From Streptomyces liliifuscus (GTDB taxonomy: Bacteria; Actinomycetota; Actinomycetes; Streptomycetales; Streptomycetaceae), in the NCBI RefSeq assembly GCF_016598615.1, contig NZ_CP066831.1:930001-994000 (forward strand): a stretch of DNA of 64,000 nt, read 5' to 3'. Position numbers and translations under genes: made by a program. This document shows, piece by piece, positions 51,162 through 63,142 of this stretch. A model generated the notes under the pieces. The model was not told where the DNA came from, made no database searches, and saw only the letters and a list, made by a program, of their open reading frames with translations. Every line of letters begins with the position of its first letter. Within the stretch, counting starts at the first letter, position 1.

Positions 51162-52139
51162 ATGGGTGTCAGTGCAATCCGTGCCCCGACCGGCGACGGT
51201 GCGACCGTTGTGACCTCCCAGAAGGTGCGGGAAGGCCACGCCGACGACTATGAACGCTGGCAGGAGCGGACCAACCGGGCCGTGAGCGCATTCGACGGAT
51301 TCGAGGGGACGGAGATATACCCCCCGGGCGCCGGTGACGAGCGGGAATGGGTGGTGGTCTTCCGCTTCTCCCGTATCGACCTGCTGACCGCCTGGCTGGA
51401 ATCCGGGGAGCGACAGGAACTGCTCGCCCAGGGCCGTCCGTTGTTCGACGGGACACCGACCCTGGAGGTCCTGGTCGGCGGCGCGCCGCCGACCGCCGAT
51501 GAGGAAGCCGTCACGGCGGTCATCTCCCACGAGGTGCTGCCCGGCCGCGAAGAGGACTTCGTGCGGTGGCAGGACAAGGCCCTCAAGGCCCAGGAGAAGT
51601 ACCCGGGTTTCATGGGGACCGAGTTGTTCAAGCCGGTCGAGGGGATCCAGGACAAGTGGGTCGTAGTTTTCAGATTCGACACCCGCGAACACCTCGACGC
51701 GTGGCTCGCGTCGGGCGCCCGCGAAAAGCTTCTCGAAGAGGGCCGGGACTACTTCTCCTCCTACGACGTACGCAAGGTGGAGTCGGCGTTCAGCGGTTGG
51801 TTCCGTTTCGGAGAAGGCGCGGACGAGGCTGTCCCGCCCAACTGGAAACAGGCCATGACCGTGGTGCTGGCGCTGTATCCCACCGTGATGGTTCTGAATC
51901 TGACGGTCGGTTTTGAGCTGGACGACATCGGACTGCCCGGCTATATCGGCCTGTTCATCGGAAACCTGCTGAGCGTCTCCATCCTGACCTGGCTGCTGAT
52001 GCCCCTGGTCAACCGTGTCCTCGCCTTCTGGCTGGTGCCCAGCCGGGCGCGTTCCGTGCGGACCCATGTGGCGGGGGCCGCCCTCGTGGTGTTGTGCTGG
52101 GCGCTGTGCATTCTGATTTTCGGGCTGACCACCGGCTGA
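51162..52139 (+). CDS. membrane protein with two antibiotic-biosynthesis-monooxygenase (ABM) domains
   Basis: A 325-residue protein. Two ferredoxin-like ABM units follow each other: one around VTSQKVREGHADDYERWQERT and WVVVFRFSRIDLLTAWL, the other around VISHEVLPGREEDFVRWQDKA and WVVVFRFDTREHLDAWL. The last 120 residues hold three hydrophobic spans. ABM domains are normally small cytoplasmic haem- or quinone-acting oxygenases, or lack activity; a tandem pair tethered to the membrane is a distinct layout often annotated as hypothetical. The FAD oxidase gene follows after 54 bp. Confidence 0.85.
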   Translation: MGVSAIRAPTGDGATVVTSQKVREGHADDYERWQERTNRAVSAFDGFEGTEIYPPGAGDEREWVVVFRFSRIDLLTAWLESGERQELLAQGRPLFDGTPTLEVLVGGAPPTADEEAVTAVISHEVLPGREEDFVRWQDKALKAQEKYPGFMGTELFKPVEGIQDKWVVVFRFDTREHLDAWLASGAREKLLEEGRDYFSSYDVRKVESAFSGWFRFGEGADEAVPPNWKQAMTVVLALYPTVMVLNLTVGFELDDIGLPGYIGLFIGNLLSVSILTWLLMPLVNRVLAFWLVPSRARSVRTHVAGAALVVLCWALCILIFGLTTG

Positions 52140-52193
52140 CGATCGACCGACGACCGACTGACCACCGGCTATCCACCGGCTGAGGAGCGCACC

Positions 52194-53576
52194 ATGAGCG
52201 GAGTTGGCGGAGTCAGCGAAGTGATCGCGGGGCAGATCGTCCGGCGGGGCGACGCCGACTACGACAGCACCTGGTCGGCCATGCTGTGGAACGGCCTCAA
52301 ACCGGAGCGCTTTCCCGACCTCATCGTCCGGGTCGCTTCGGACCGCGACATCCAGGCGGCCGTCCGGCTGGCCCGCTCCGAAGGGCTACGGGTCGCCATC
52401 CGCTCCCATGGGCACAGTTGGTGCGGCTCCCCGCTGCGCGACGGCGGCATGCTCATCGACCTCTCCGCGCTCAACGCCTGCGAGATCGATCCGGCCGCGC
52501 GCACCGCGACCGTGCAACCCGCCCTCACCGGCCGCGAGTTCGTCGCCGCGCTCGCCCCGCACGGCCTCGCCTTCCCGGCCGGGCACTGCGGGCCCGTCGC
52601 CCTGAGCGGCTATCTGCTCAGCGGTGGCCTCGGCTGGAACTCCGGCCTTCTCGGTCCGGCTGCCGCCGGCGTGCGGGCCGTCGAGGTGGTCACGGCGGAC
52701 GGCGACGCCCTCACCTGCAGCAGGAGCGAGAACCCCGACCTCTTCTGGGCCGCGCGGGGCGCGGGACCCGGCTTCTTCGCGGTCGCCACCCGCTTCCATG
52801 TGACCCTGCACGACCTTCCGGCGGCGGTCGCCGAGACCACGTACACCTTTCCCCTGTCCGAGGTCGAAGCGGTGACCCGATGGGCCACCGAAGCAGCCCA
52901 GCGCCTTCCCGCGAATGTCGAGGCGTCCTTCATGCTGTCGACCGCCTCCCCGGACATCTCGGCGGCTTCGCCGAGGCCCAAGGTGATCAGCTTCACCGGC
53001 ACCGCCTTCGCTCGCACACGTGACGAGGCGGTCCGCTGTCTGGAGCCGCTGCGGGCCTGCCCGTTCGCCGAACGCGCCCTGTTCCGGCAGACGGACGGGC
53101 CGAAGACCTTCGAGGATCTGTACGGCACCTCGTCCGGCTTCTGGCCCCAGGCGCATCGCAACGCGGTGGACACCCTGTGGTCGGACACCGGGTACGAGAC
53201 GCTCATGCCGATCCTCGCCGCCGCGCTCGCCCGGGCCCCCTCCGAGCAGTCGCTCATCCTGGCTCCCCTGTGGCCCGCTTCCAGGGACCGCTCGCTCTCG
53301 GAGGACATGGCCTTCTCGGTGCTGGGCGAGACCTATGTCGCCCCCTTCGCGATCTGGGACGACCCGGCGGCGGACAGCGCCAACACCCGTTGGCTCCGGG
53401 ACACCATGCGTGCCGTCGAGCCGTACGGAACCGGCCACTACATCGCCGAGGCCGACCTCACCGCCGACGCCTCCAGGGCTCGGAGGTCGTACGCGCCGGA
53501 GGACTGGGAGCGGCTACAGGCCCTCAAGGCCACGTACGACCCCGCGAACGTCTTCCACACCTACCTCACGCCGTAG
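52194..53576 (+). CDS. FAD-dependent oxidase, BBE/PCMH family (bicovalent FAD)
   Basis: A 460-residue berberine-bridge-type oxidase. The PCMH domain has RSHGHSWCGS, with the His that binds FAD, and PAGHCGPVALSGYLLSGGLGW, where the Cys gives a second covalent bond. The C-terminal BBE motif is present in ATYDPANVFHTYL. It oxidises alcohols, sugars or amines and returns electrons to oxygen. No signal peptide. It follows the ABM membrane-protein gene and faces a second oxidase. Confidence 0.92.
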   Translation: MSGVGGVSEVIAGQIVRRGDADYDSTWSAMLWNGLKPERFPDLIVRVASDRDIQAAVRLARSEGLRVAIRSHGHSWCGSPLRDGGMLIDLSALNACEIDPAARTATVQPALTGREFVAALAPHGLAFPAGHCGPVALSGYLLSGGLGWNSGLLGPAAAGVRAVEVVTADGDALTCSRSENPDLFWAARGAGPGFFAVATRFHVTLHDLPAAVAETTYTFPLSEVEAVTRWATEAAQRLPANVEASFMLSTASPDISAASPRPKVISFTGTAFARTRDEAVRCLEPLRACPFAERALFRQTDGPKTFEDLYGTSSGFWPQAHRNAVDTLWSDTGYETLMPILAAALARAPSEQSLILAPLWPASRDRSLSEDMAFSVLGETYVAPFAIWDDPAADSANTRWLRDTMRAVEPYGTGHYIAEADLTADASRARRSYAPEDWERLQALKATYDPANVFHTYLTP

Positions 53577-53595
53577 GCGCCCACGGGGCTCGGGC

Positions 53596-55110
53596 TCAGG
53601 GCTGTGGACGGCCGACGGCCTGCTGGTAGCGGAACAGGGCGTCGGGGTCGCAGCTGCGCTTGACGTCGACCAGGCGCTCGTAGTTGGCGCCGTAGTAGGC
53701 GTGCCGCCAGTCGTGCAGGTCCGGGTCGGGGAAGTTGACGTAGGCGGCGTCGGTCCTCAGGTGACGGCGCAGCATGTGGTGGGCGGCGCGGGTCTGTTCC
53801 AGCAGGCCGCGCACCTGGGCGGGCGGGGTGCCCGGCTTCCAGTGGGTGCCGATGTCGATGACGAAGGCGGCCTCCCGGTGGGGATAGGCCGTCTCGTCCG
53901 GTCGTCGTGTCGCGGTGTCGCCGCCCATGGCGAACAGGGTCACGTAGCCGGTGCTGCGGCCCGGTCCCGGGCGCCAGTTGCGGGTCCAGTCCGCGATGGC
54001 GGCCACGGTGTCCGGGGCCGGCCACTGGTTGGGGACGAGGGACTTGGAGGCGTAGGCCTCTTTCGGGCCGGGCGTCTCCATCAGGAAGTCCTGCGCGGAC
54101 CAGAAGCCGCGTTCCTCGATGACCGCCCGGTCGGGACGCAGGCGCAGCAGGGACGCGAACCGGCGGAGCAGTCCGTCCTGGTCGCCGAGTCGCTGGCCGA
54201 GCAGGGCGAGGGTGGCCGTGCCGTCGCCGGCGTGCTTGAAGCCGATGCGTACGTCGAAGTCGTTGTCCCGGTCGGTGTCGAGGATGTCCCGCAGCTCCTC
54301 CAGCACCTCGACTGCCGCGCGCAGGGGGAAGGTGAGGTGGAAGACGGTGGCGCGCAGCCTGCCCACGGGTACGGCGGAGAAGGTGAACGCGGTGTTGATG
54401 CCGAAGTTGCCGCCCGCTCCGCCGCGGCAGGCCCAGAAGAGGTCCGGGTTCTCGTCCTCGGCCGCGCGGACGAGGGTGCCGTCGGCCAGTACGAGACGGG
54501 TCTCCGTGAGCCGGTCGCACGTCAGGCCCCACTTGCGGTCGTTGAAGCCGAGACCGCCGCCGAGGGTCAGGCCCGCCACGCCCACCTCGGGGCAGCGGCC
54601 GCCGGGGAAGTACAGGTTCGCGGCGCGGGCGGCGTACACGTCGGAGTTGGTGGCGCCTCCGCCCAGCCGCAGCTCATGCCCTCGCGGCACGACCTGGTTC
54701 ATCGCACGCAGGCTGATCACCAGGCCCGGGGTGGTGGAGTAGCCGGCGTAGTTGTGACCGCCGGAGCGGGGAGCGAGCGGCACTCCGTGTTTCGCGCACC
54801 ACAGGACCGCCGTCCGTACGTCGCTCTCCGTCGCGCAGACGAGGACCCCGGCCGGACGCACGGACGCGTAGCGCTGGTTGTCGGCCGTCGCACGGGCCGC
54901 GTACTCCGGCTGCCCCGGTCGGTAGAGCCGGGCAGCCGGACTCAGGCTCCTGACCAGCTCGCGCCAGGCGCCTGACTCCGCTCCCCCGACAAGGGAGGTC
55001 CGGCGGGCGGAGGCGAGGGCCGGGCCGTTTCCACCGCCCAGCGCGATCGCGGCCCCGGCGGCCGCGACGGCCCCTCCGGTTCGCAGGACATCTCGTCGGC
55101 CAGTCTGCAC
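53596..55110 (-). CDS. Tat-exported FAD-dependent oxidase, BBE/PCMH family
   Basis: A 504-residue oxidase with a Tat signal (GRRDVLRTGGAVAAAGAAIAL). Covalent FAD sites are the His in PRSGGHNYAGY and the Cys in GGRCPEVGVAGLTLGGGLGF. The C-terminal BBE motif reads VKRSCDPDALFRYQQAV. I start at GTG 55110, with AAGGGG at 8 bp; the frame is open to 55254 but that would hide the signal. It probably oxidises extracellular sugars or phenols. It converges with the other oxidase gene over a 19 bp gap. Confidence 0.93.
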   Translation of the reverse strand: MQTGRRDVLRTGGAVAAAGAAIALGGGNGPALASARRTSLVGGAESGAWRELVRSLSPAARLYRPGQPEYAARATADNQRYASVRPAGVLVCATESDVRTAVLWCAKHGVPLAPRSGGHNYAGYSTTPGLVISLRAMNQVVPRGHELRLGGGATNSDVYAARAANLYFPGGRCPEVGVAGLTLGGGLGFNDRKWGLTCDRLTETRLVLADGTLVRAAEDENPDLFWACRGGAGGNFGINTAFTFSAVPVGRLRATVFHLTFPLRAAVEVLEELRDILDTDRDNDFDVRIGFKHAGDGTATLALLGQRLGDQDGLLRRFASLLRLRPDRAVIEERGFWSAQDFLMETPGPKEAYASKSLVPNQWPAPDTVAAIADWTRNWRPGPGRSTGYVTLFAMGGDTATRRPDETAYPHREAAFVIDIGTHWKPGTPPAQVRGLLEQTRAAHHMLRRHLRTDAAYVNFPDPDLHDWRHAYYGANYERLVDVKRSCDPDALFRYQQAVGRPQP

Positions 55111-55335
55111 AGGTACGCCCCTTCGCACATGGTGTCCGGATGCCGGAGGCGTGGGAGTCGTGCACGCGTCATGCGCAAGATCCCCAGCCCGGGCAGGGCT
55201 CACGATGGAGAAGGACGGGGTCGGGAAGGGGTTCTGACACCCTGGGACAGGCAAGCTTCATGCGAACGGGCCACGCATGATCAAGGCCCCGGCCCGGCCG
55301 CCGGTCAGACGTCGTCCCCTCCAGGCGTCGTCCCG

Positions 55336-55779
55336 TCAGGCATCCTCCGGGCGCTCGCCCGGATCCCACGCCGCGGGGCCGGCTCCCGCGGCTATGCGGC
55401 GGTAGGCGGCGCGGGCATGGACGAGGCGGGCGACCGCCGTGCCGATGAGGGCGGCGGCGAGCAGACAGCTCAGCCAGAACGTGTCGCGGTGTCCGGCCCA
55501 GCTGAGGGTGCCCAGGGGCGGGATGGCGAAGACGTTGAGGAACAGCCAGCACAGCGCGGCCGTTCCGGGGGCCGCGGTGAAGCGTGAACGCCCACCCAGC
55601 AGGGCGGCCAGCAGGGACAGCGCGGTCAGCGCGAGTGCGGGCCTGTCGGGGCCGACGAGAGCGTTGAGGGTTGCCACCAGCAGCAGAGCACCGCCGAAAG
55701 CCGCAGCCCACACCAGCGGGGTCGCGACCGGCCGCGGGACGGGCCTTGCCCCGGCGCTGAGAGACACCCACTCGATCAC
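55336..55779 (-). CDS. small membrane protein, DUF4118-like
   Basis: A 147-residue protein with four hydrophobic spans. The segment LNVFAIPPLGTLSWAG is like the N-F-x-x-PP turn of DUF4118, the membrane domain found in KdpD-type sensor kinases, but no kinase part is present. GTG 55779 (MIEWVSLSAG) follows GGAAGG; the longer frame to 55899 is not supported. It stands alone between a Tat oxidase and an Lrp regulator. Function unknown. Confidence 0.75.
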   Translation of the reverse strand: MIEWVSLSAGARPVPRPVATPLVWAAAFGGALLLVATLNALVGPDRPALALTALSLLAALLGGRSRFTAAPGTAALCWLFLNVFAIPPLGTLSWAGHRDTFWLSCLLAAALIGTAVARLVHARAAYRRIAAGAGPAAWDPGERPEDA

Positions 55780-55947
55780 GCTGACGGTTCCTTCCGGTCC
55801 TCCCGGGCGCCGACGGAGAGATGCACCGACCGTCCCATGGCCGTAGCGCGCGGCCCCAGGAAGTGGATTCTCCCACTCAGCCCTGGGCTGCACTCCCATT
55901 GGCCGATTCCGGGCGCTCGCCGGGGACCAGTGCCTCCGGAACCGGTC

Positions 55948-56400
55948 TCAGGCAGGCAGCGGGCGGTCGTCGACAACGTGCTTCATGACGATGGTGGAGG
56001 TCAGGCGCTGGACGCCGGGCAGGGTGGCCAGCTGTTGGTCGTACAGCTGCTGAAAGGCCGCCAGGTCGTCGCTGACGACGCGCAGGAGGTAGTCGGGTTC
56101 GCCGAAGAGGCGCTGGGCCTGCACCACGTGCGGGACCGCGGCCACGGCCTGCTCGAAGGCGGCGACGGTGTCGCGGTCCTCCCAGCGCAGGGTGGCGAAG
56201 ACCAGGGCCTCGAAGTCCAGACCGACAGTGGCCGGATCCACGACAGCGCGGTAGCCGCGGATCGCGCCGGTTCGCTCGAGGTCGCGCAGGCGCCGGTGAC
56301 ACGGCGAGACGCTCAGCTTCACCCGGGCTGCCAGTTCGGTCACCGTCAGACGGCCGTCCAGCTGCAGCTCGGTAAGAATCTTCCGGTCCAGGTCATCCAT
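55948..56400 (-). CDS. Lrp/AsnC-family regulator
   Basis: A 150-residue leucine-responsive regulator. The winged helix is MDDLDRKILTELQLDGRLTV and VSPCHRRLRDLERTGAI; the C-terminal RAM ligand domain has VVQAQRLFGEPDYLLRVV. These proteins sense amino acids. It is divergent from the LysE-type exporter 114 bp away and almost certainly regulates it. ATG 56400 has a weak ribosome site. Confidence 0.93.
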   Translation of the reverse strand: MDDLDRKILTELQLDGRLTVTELAARVKLSVSPCHRRLRDLERTGAIRGYRAVVDPATVGLDFEALVFATLRWEDRDTVAAFEQAVAAVPHVVQAQRLFGEPDYLLRVVSDDLAAFQQLYDQQLATLPGVQRLTSTIVMKHVVDDRPLPA

Positions 56401-56441
56401 GGGGAAGATTGTGCCCCAGCGGCCCGGATTCGGGGAAAATA

Positions 56442-56455
56442 CGAAAACACTTTCG
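56442..56455. promoter_or_regulatory. inverted repeat CGAAA-ACAC-TTTCG
   Basis: A perfect 5 bp inverted repeat with a 4 bp spacer, in the 114 bp gap between the Lrp and LysE genes. It is a good candidate for Lrp binding and control of both. Confidence 0.55.
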
Positions 56456-56514
56456 CGCACATCCCGCCTAACGTTCCCTCTCGTAAGAGTGAGCGAGAGA
56501 GGGATCGGTTCAGC

Positions 56515-57132
56515 GTGGACGCGGGCACAGTGGCGGCATTCCTGGCAGTGGATCTTCTGCTGGTGTTCACGCCCGGCGCGGACTGGGCGTACGCGATCAC
56601 GGCAGGACTGCGGAACCGGTCGATCGTCCCCGCGGTGGCCGGACTGGTCGCCGGATACGCCGGATACACCCTGCTCGCCGTGGCCGGCCTGGTGGTGATC
56701 GTCGCGAGCTCCGCGGCCCTGCTGACGGCACTGACCGTGCTCGGGGCCGCCTATCTGATGTGGCTCGGCTGGGGAGTCCTGGCACGACCTGCCACGCCCA
56801 GCGCCTCCAGCGAGGTGATGGCCACCTCCAACCGGCAGATCATGCTGAAGGGCGCCGGGATCAGCGGCCTCAACCCCAAGGCGCTGCTGCTGTACTTCTC
56901 GTTGTTCCCCCAGTTCATCGACCCGGCGGCGGACTGGCCCGTCGCCGCCCAGACCGCTCTGCTGGGCACGCTTCACATGGTCGGCTGCGCCGTCGTCTAC
57001 CTCACCGTGGGCCTACTTGCCCGGACCGTGCTGCAGGCGCGACCGGCAGCCGCGCGGGCCGTCACCCGTGCAAGCGGTGCCATGATGATCGCCATCGGCG
57101 GGTTCCTCCTCGTGGAACGTCTGGCCGGATGA
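56515..57132 (+). CDS. LysE/RhtB-family amino-acid exporter
   Basis: A 205-residue transporter with six hydrophobic spans. The N-terminal FTPGADWAYAITAGLRNRS matches the PGP/ADW motif of LysE-RhtB exporters; GLNPKALLLYFSLFPQF is the second hallmark. It exports an amino acid, probably under the control of the divergent Lrp protein. GTG 56515 is used, with GAGAGGG about 10 bp upstream. The thioesterase gene follows 89 bp later. Confidence 0.93.
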   Translation: MDAGTVAAFLAVDLLLVFTPGADWAYAITAGLRNRSIVPAVAGLVAGYAGYTLLAVAGLVVIVASSAALLTALTVLGAAYLMWLGWGVLARPATPSASSEVMATSNRQIMLKGAGISGLNPKALLLYFSLFPQFIDPAADWPVAAQTALLGTLHMVGCAVVYLTVGLLARTVLQARPAAARAVTRASGAMMIAIGGFLLVERLAG

Positions 57133-57221
57133 CGGCCCGCCGTGTTCGGCCCCCGGGAGACACCCCCACCTCCCCTCAGCCAACCTGCCGGTCCGACCGG
57201 AACACCCATCCAAGGAGCGCA

Positions 57222-57668
57222 GTGGACCACCAGGAAGAGGCAAGCCCCGAGGTGCAGGAACGCGTCCGGACCAGCTTCGAACTCCAGGGGCTGATGGGCC
57301 ATCTCGGTGCGCGCATCACACACATCGCACCGGGCCGCGTGCACATCGTTCTCCCGAGTCGCCCCGAAGTGACCCAGCAGCACGGCTATGTCCATGCCGG
57401 GGCGACCAGCGCCATCGCCGACAGCGCGGGCGGCTACGCGGCGTTCACGCTGTTCCCCGAGAACACGTCGGTACTCACGGTCGAGTACAAGATCAACCTC
57501 CTGGCACCCGCCGTGGGCGATCACATCGAGGCCGTGGGAACGGTGTTGAAGCCCGGACGGACACTGACCGTGTGCCGACTGGAGGTGTTCGGCGTCGAGG
57601 GCGACCGTCGATCGCTCGTCGCGACCGGTCAGCAGACGCTGATGTGCGTGAAGAGGTCCGAAGGCTGA
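57222..57668 (+). CDS. PaaI-family hotdog thioesterase
   Basis: A 148-residue hotdog thioesterase. The catalytic turn is HGYVHAGATSAIADSAGGYAA with Asp in the long helix; VEYKINLLAPAVGDHIEA is the substrate-channel strand. The start GTG 57222 has AAGGAG upstream. It follows the LysE gene in the same direction, but no functional link is clear. The gap after it (57669-57748) holds GCGCACGC-type short repeats. Confidence 0.9.
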   Translation: MDHQEEASPEVQERVRTSFELQGLMGHLGARITHIAPGRVHIVLPSRPEVTQQHGYVHAGATSAIADSAGGYAAFTLFPENTSVLTVEYKINLLAPAVGDHIEAVGTVLKPGRTLTVCRLEVFGVEGDRRSLVATGQQTLMCVKRSEG

Positions 57669-57748
57669 GTTCGCCGACCCTCGTGCGCCGAATTCCGCGC
57701 GCACGTCTCCTCTCCACGCGCACGCCTCCCCACCGCGCGCACGCCCCC

Positions 57749-58480
57749 TCACAGTTCCGCGAGAGCCCTTGCGCAGTACACCGGACCGCCCCCCAGCCCG
57801 GCGACGTTCAGGATGGACTCCTCCGTCAGCTGGGTGTCGTCCTTGCGCGGGCAGTTGTTGTCCAGGTCCGGCTCGCCGATGACCTTGACGTCGGGCAACA
57901 CCTCCCCTTCGCAGGGGACTTCCTCGTACTTGTCACCTGTGTCCGAAGCCTCCAGACAGTCACCAACACGGATCTCCATGCCACCTTGGCCCGGTTCGCC
58001 GGGGTGCGGGGCCTTGAGGTTGCGTACGCAGGCATAGCCCGCACCGACCACGTACTTGAGGTAGTCGCGCGAGCCCGCGACCTCCCATCCGGGATCGCCG
58101 CTGATGCCCAGTACGTCGTCCGTGGAGTCGGAGCAGTCGATGTAGGTGTACACGGTTGTCTTCTTCTCGACGCGTTTGAGGACCTTGCCGATGGCGTCGG
58201 GGTCGTCGCACGGCATCTCCACGGCATGACCCTGCTCGTCACCTCTCGGAGGCCCGTAGCAGTCGCCCTTGGCCATCAGCACGTTGTCGTCGTTGTCGTA
58301 GTACGCAGGCTTGGACGAGCTGCTCGACGGGGTCCCGGTCGTGGCCGGGGTCGACACGGTCGGTGGCGCCGACGATCCACGCGCGCCGTCGTCACCATCG
58401 TCGCCCCCGTCCGAGCAGCCGGATGCCCACACCAGTACACCCAGTAAGGCGACAACTCGCATGACACGCCCATATCGCAT
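57749..58480 (-). CDS. LppU/SCO3897-like lipoprotein
   Basis: About 243 residues. Signal and lipobox are VVALLGVLVWASGC, followed by an Asp/Gly- and Ser/Thr/Pro-rich linker and a folded part with paired Cys motifs (KGDCYGPP, EMPCDDPD, VGDCLEAS, EVPCEGEV, NNCPRKDD). This Cys pattern matches LppU-type surface lipoproteins of actinobacteria, which have no defined role. The start is likely ATG near 58480, just after a run of G, but the exact base is uncertain there; ATG 18 bp downstream is an alternative. Confidence 0.8.
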   Translation of the reverse strand: MRYGRVMRVVALLGVLVWASGCSDGGDDGDDGARGSSAPPTVSTPATTGTPSSSSSKPAYYDNDDNVLMAKGDCYGPPRGDEQGHAVEMPCDDPDAIGKVLKRVEKKTTVYTYIDCSDSTDDVLGISGDPGWEVAGSRDYLKYVVGAGYACVRNLKAPHPGEPGQGGMEIRVGDCLEASDTGDKYEEVPCEGEVLPDVKVIGEPDLDNNCPRKDDTQLTEESILNVAGLGGGPVYCARALAEL

Positions 58481-58629
58481 CTCAAGCCCCCCCCTGCCTC
58501 GGCGTTGCGGCCAGCATGGGACGTCGGCATCGGTCACGCAAGCCCTCACGCCTCACCCGGGAACCGCTCAACTCCCCTTGTGCGTAGGTACATTGAGACC
58601 GCTGATTCCTTGAGCGAGTGGGGGCGGGG

Positions 58630-61483
<2,854 letters not shown>

Positions 61484-61506
<23 letters not shown>

Positions 61507-62476
61507 CAGCCGTGGCCGCATGTGTCTTCCGGTAGGCGGTCGGGGTCACTCCCACCTCTCGGCGGAAGATGTTCCGGAAATTCGCGGCCGTGCCGAACCC
61601 CGTCGCTCCGGAGATCCTCTCCACGGACCAGTCGGAGGATTCGAGGAGTCGTCGCGCGCCCAGGATCCTCTGTCGGGCGACCCAGTGCATGGGCGGCATT
61701 CCCGTCTCGCGCACGAAGTGCCGGATGAAGGTTCTGCGCGAGAGCCGGCTGTGGTCCGCCATCCGCTGCACGGTGATCGAGGATCCGAGGTTTTCGATCA
61801 CCCATTCCCTGGTCGCCCGAAGGCCGGCGCGAGGAGAGGGCGGAACGTCCACGTACTGTGGCTCGCTCGCGCTTCGGGCGGCGGAGAAGACGACGTCCTT
61901 CGCCACGTCGTCGGCGACTGTCGTTCCGAAATCGCTCTGGATGACGTGGAGACATGCGTCGATTCCCGAGCCCGCACCCGCGGACGTGAGAATTTTCCCG
62001 TCCTCGACGAACAGCCTGTTCTCAGCGACATCGACTCCGGGATATGTCGTCCGAAGCTGGTCGGTGTATTGCCAGTGTGTCGTAGCCGACTTCCCATCGA
62101 GTATCCCAGTGGCCGCGAGCGCGAAAACGCCCGTGCAGACGGCGACTATTCGAGCGCCCCGCTCACCCGCGAGCTGCACCGCCTTCAGATAGCCCTCCGG
62201 GATGGGGAGACTCGGGTTCTCATAGCCAGGAACCACGACGATATCGGCGTACTCCACATCCGAGAGCGAGTGAGTCGGCCTGATGTCCGCGGCCACATCG
62301 ATGTGCGATGACCGGTCGCTCGAACCGTCGTCCGCGTCGAGATTCCGGTCCCCGCACACGAAGACCCGATAGCCCGGATGCTGACCGAACACATGCGCCG
62401 GGATGCTGATGTCCAGTGAATACGCTCGCGGCATCGCAAGGATCGCGACAATTGTCCGGTCGTCGCTGGATCGCAA
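61484..62476 (-). CDS. GlxA-type regulator (DJ-1/PfpI domain plus AraC)
   Basis: A 330-residue regulator. The N-terminal DJ-1/PfpI-like domain has VVVPGYENPSLPIPEG and the nucleophile elbow AVCTGVFALAATG with Cys; the C-terminal AraC domain has LSRRTFIRHFVRETGMPPMHW and WSVERISGATGFGTAANFRNIFR. It starts at TTG 62476 with GGGGG upstream. It overlaps the convergent kinase gene by 23 bp at its 3' end. Target genes are unknown; the adjacent RidA gene, divergent at 62665, is a candidate. Confidence 0.92.
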
Positions 62477-62664
62477 TTGCGCCCCCTGGTCTCCGTGCCC
62501 CCTACCTGCCTACGCGCCTCTCCAGGCTAGCTCAGGGGCGCGGCATCGGACCTGGCCTGCGGTTACGGCACGATCCTTGCTGAAAGTGGCACGGCTGCTT
62601 CTGTTCCACCTCAACCCGGCCTCATATCGTCCGTACAGAACTCACTTTTGACGATCGGAGCGAC

Positions 62665-63102
62665 ATGAGCAGGGCAGACGCAGATCAGGTCGAAAGCTTC
62701 GGAGTCCCCTGGGAAGAAAGCTACGGGTACGCTCAGGCGGTAAAGCGCGGCGATACCATTTACCTCTCCGGCCAGGTGGCACACGACGGGACTGAACTCG
62801 TCGCCCCCGCTCCTGTGAATGAAGATGGGCTGGTCACTGACTTTTCCAACATGGCTGAACAGTTGCGCCAGTGCTATGCCAACGCGGCAGAGTTGTTGAA
62901 GCGATTCGACGCGTCGCTGGACGACGTCGTCGACGAAGTCCTCTACGTGGTCGATGCCGATGCGGGTGACGCTGCGGCGGGGCCGGTGCGGAAGGAAGCC
63001 TACGGACGGCCGGACCCTCAGGTGGCAAGCACCATGATCGGCACCCCTCGACTGGCCTTCCCGGAGCTGCTGGTCGAGGTGAAATTCGTGGCGCGAGTCT
63101 GA
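62665..63102 (+). CDS. RidA/YjgF-family protein
   Basis: A 145-residue Rid protein. GYAQAVKRGDTIYLSGQVAHDG opens the fold and STMIGTPRLAFPELLVEVKFVARV closes it; the Arg that binds the carboxylate in RidA enzymes is not clearly present in the expected LxxRVE-like place. RidA deaminates reactive enamines, and other Rid classes act in catabolic pathways. It is divergent from the GlxA-type regulator, 188 bp away, so likely regulated by it. Confidence 0.88.
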   Translation: MSRADADQVESFGVPWEESYGYAQAVKRGDTIYLSGQVAHDGTELVAPAPVNEDGLVTDFSNMAEQLRQCYANAAELLKRFDASLDDVVDEVLYVVDADAGDAAAGPVRKEAYGRPDPQVASTMIGTPRLAFPELLVEVKFVARV

Positions 63103-63142
63103 CGGGCCGGTCGGGTCGTGAGACGTGCGTGCCGGTGGGCCG

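Noticed and set aside
57669..57748. GCGCACGC repeats as a functional array
   Set aside because: Spacing is irregular and sequence is simply GC-rich, with no hairpin.
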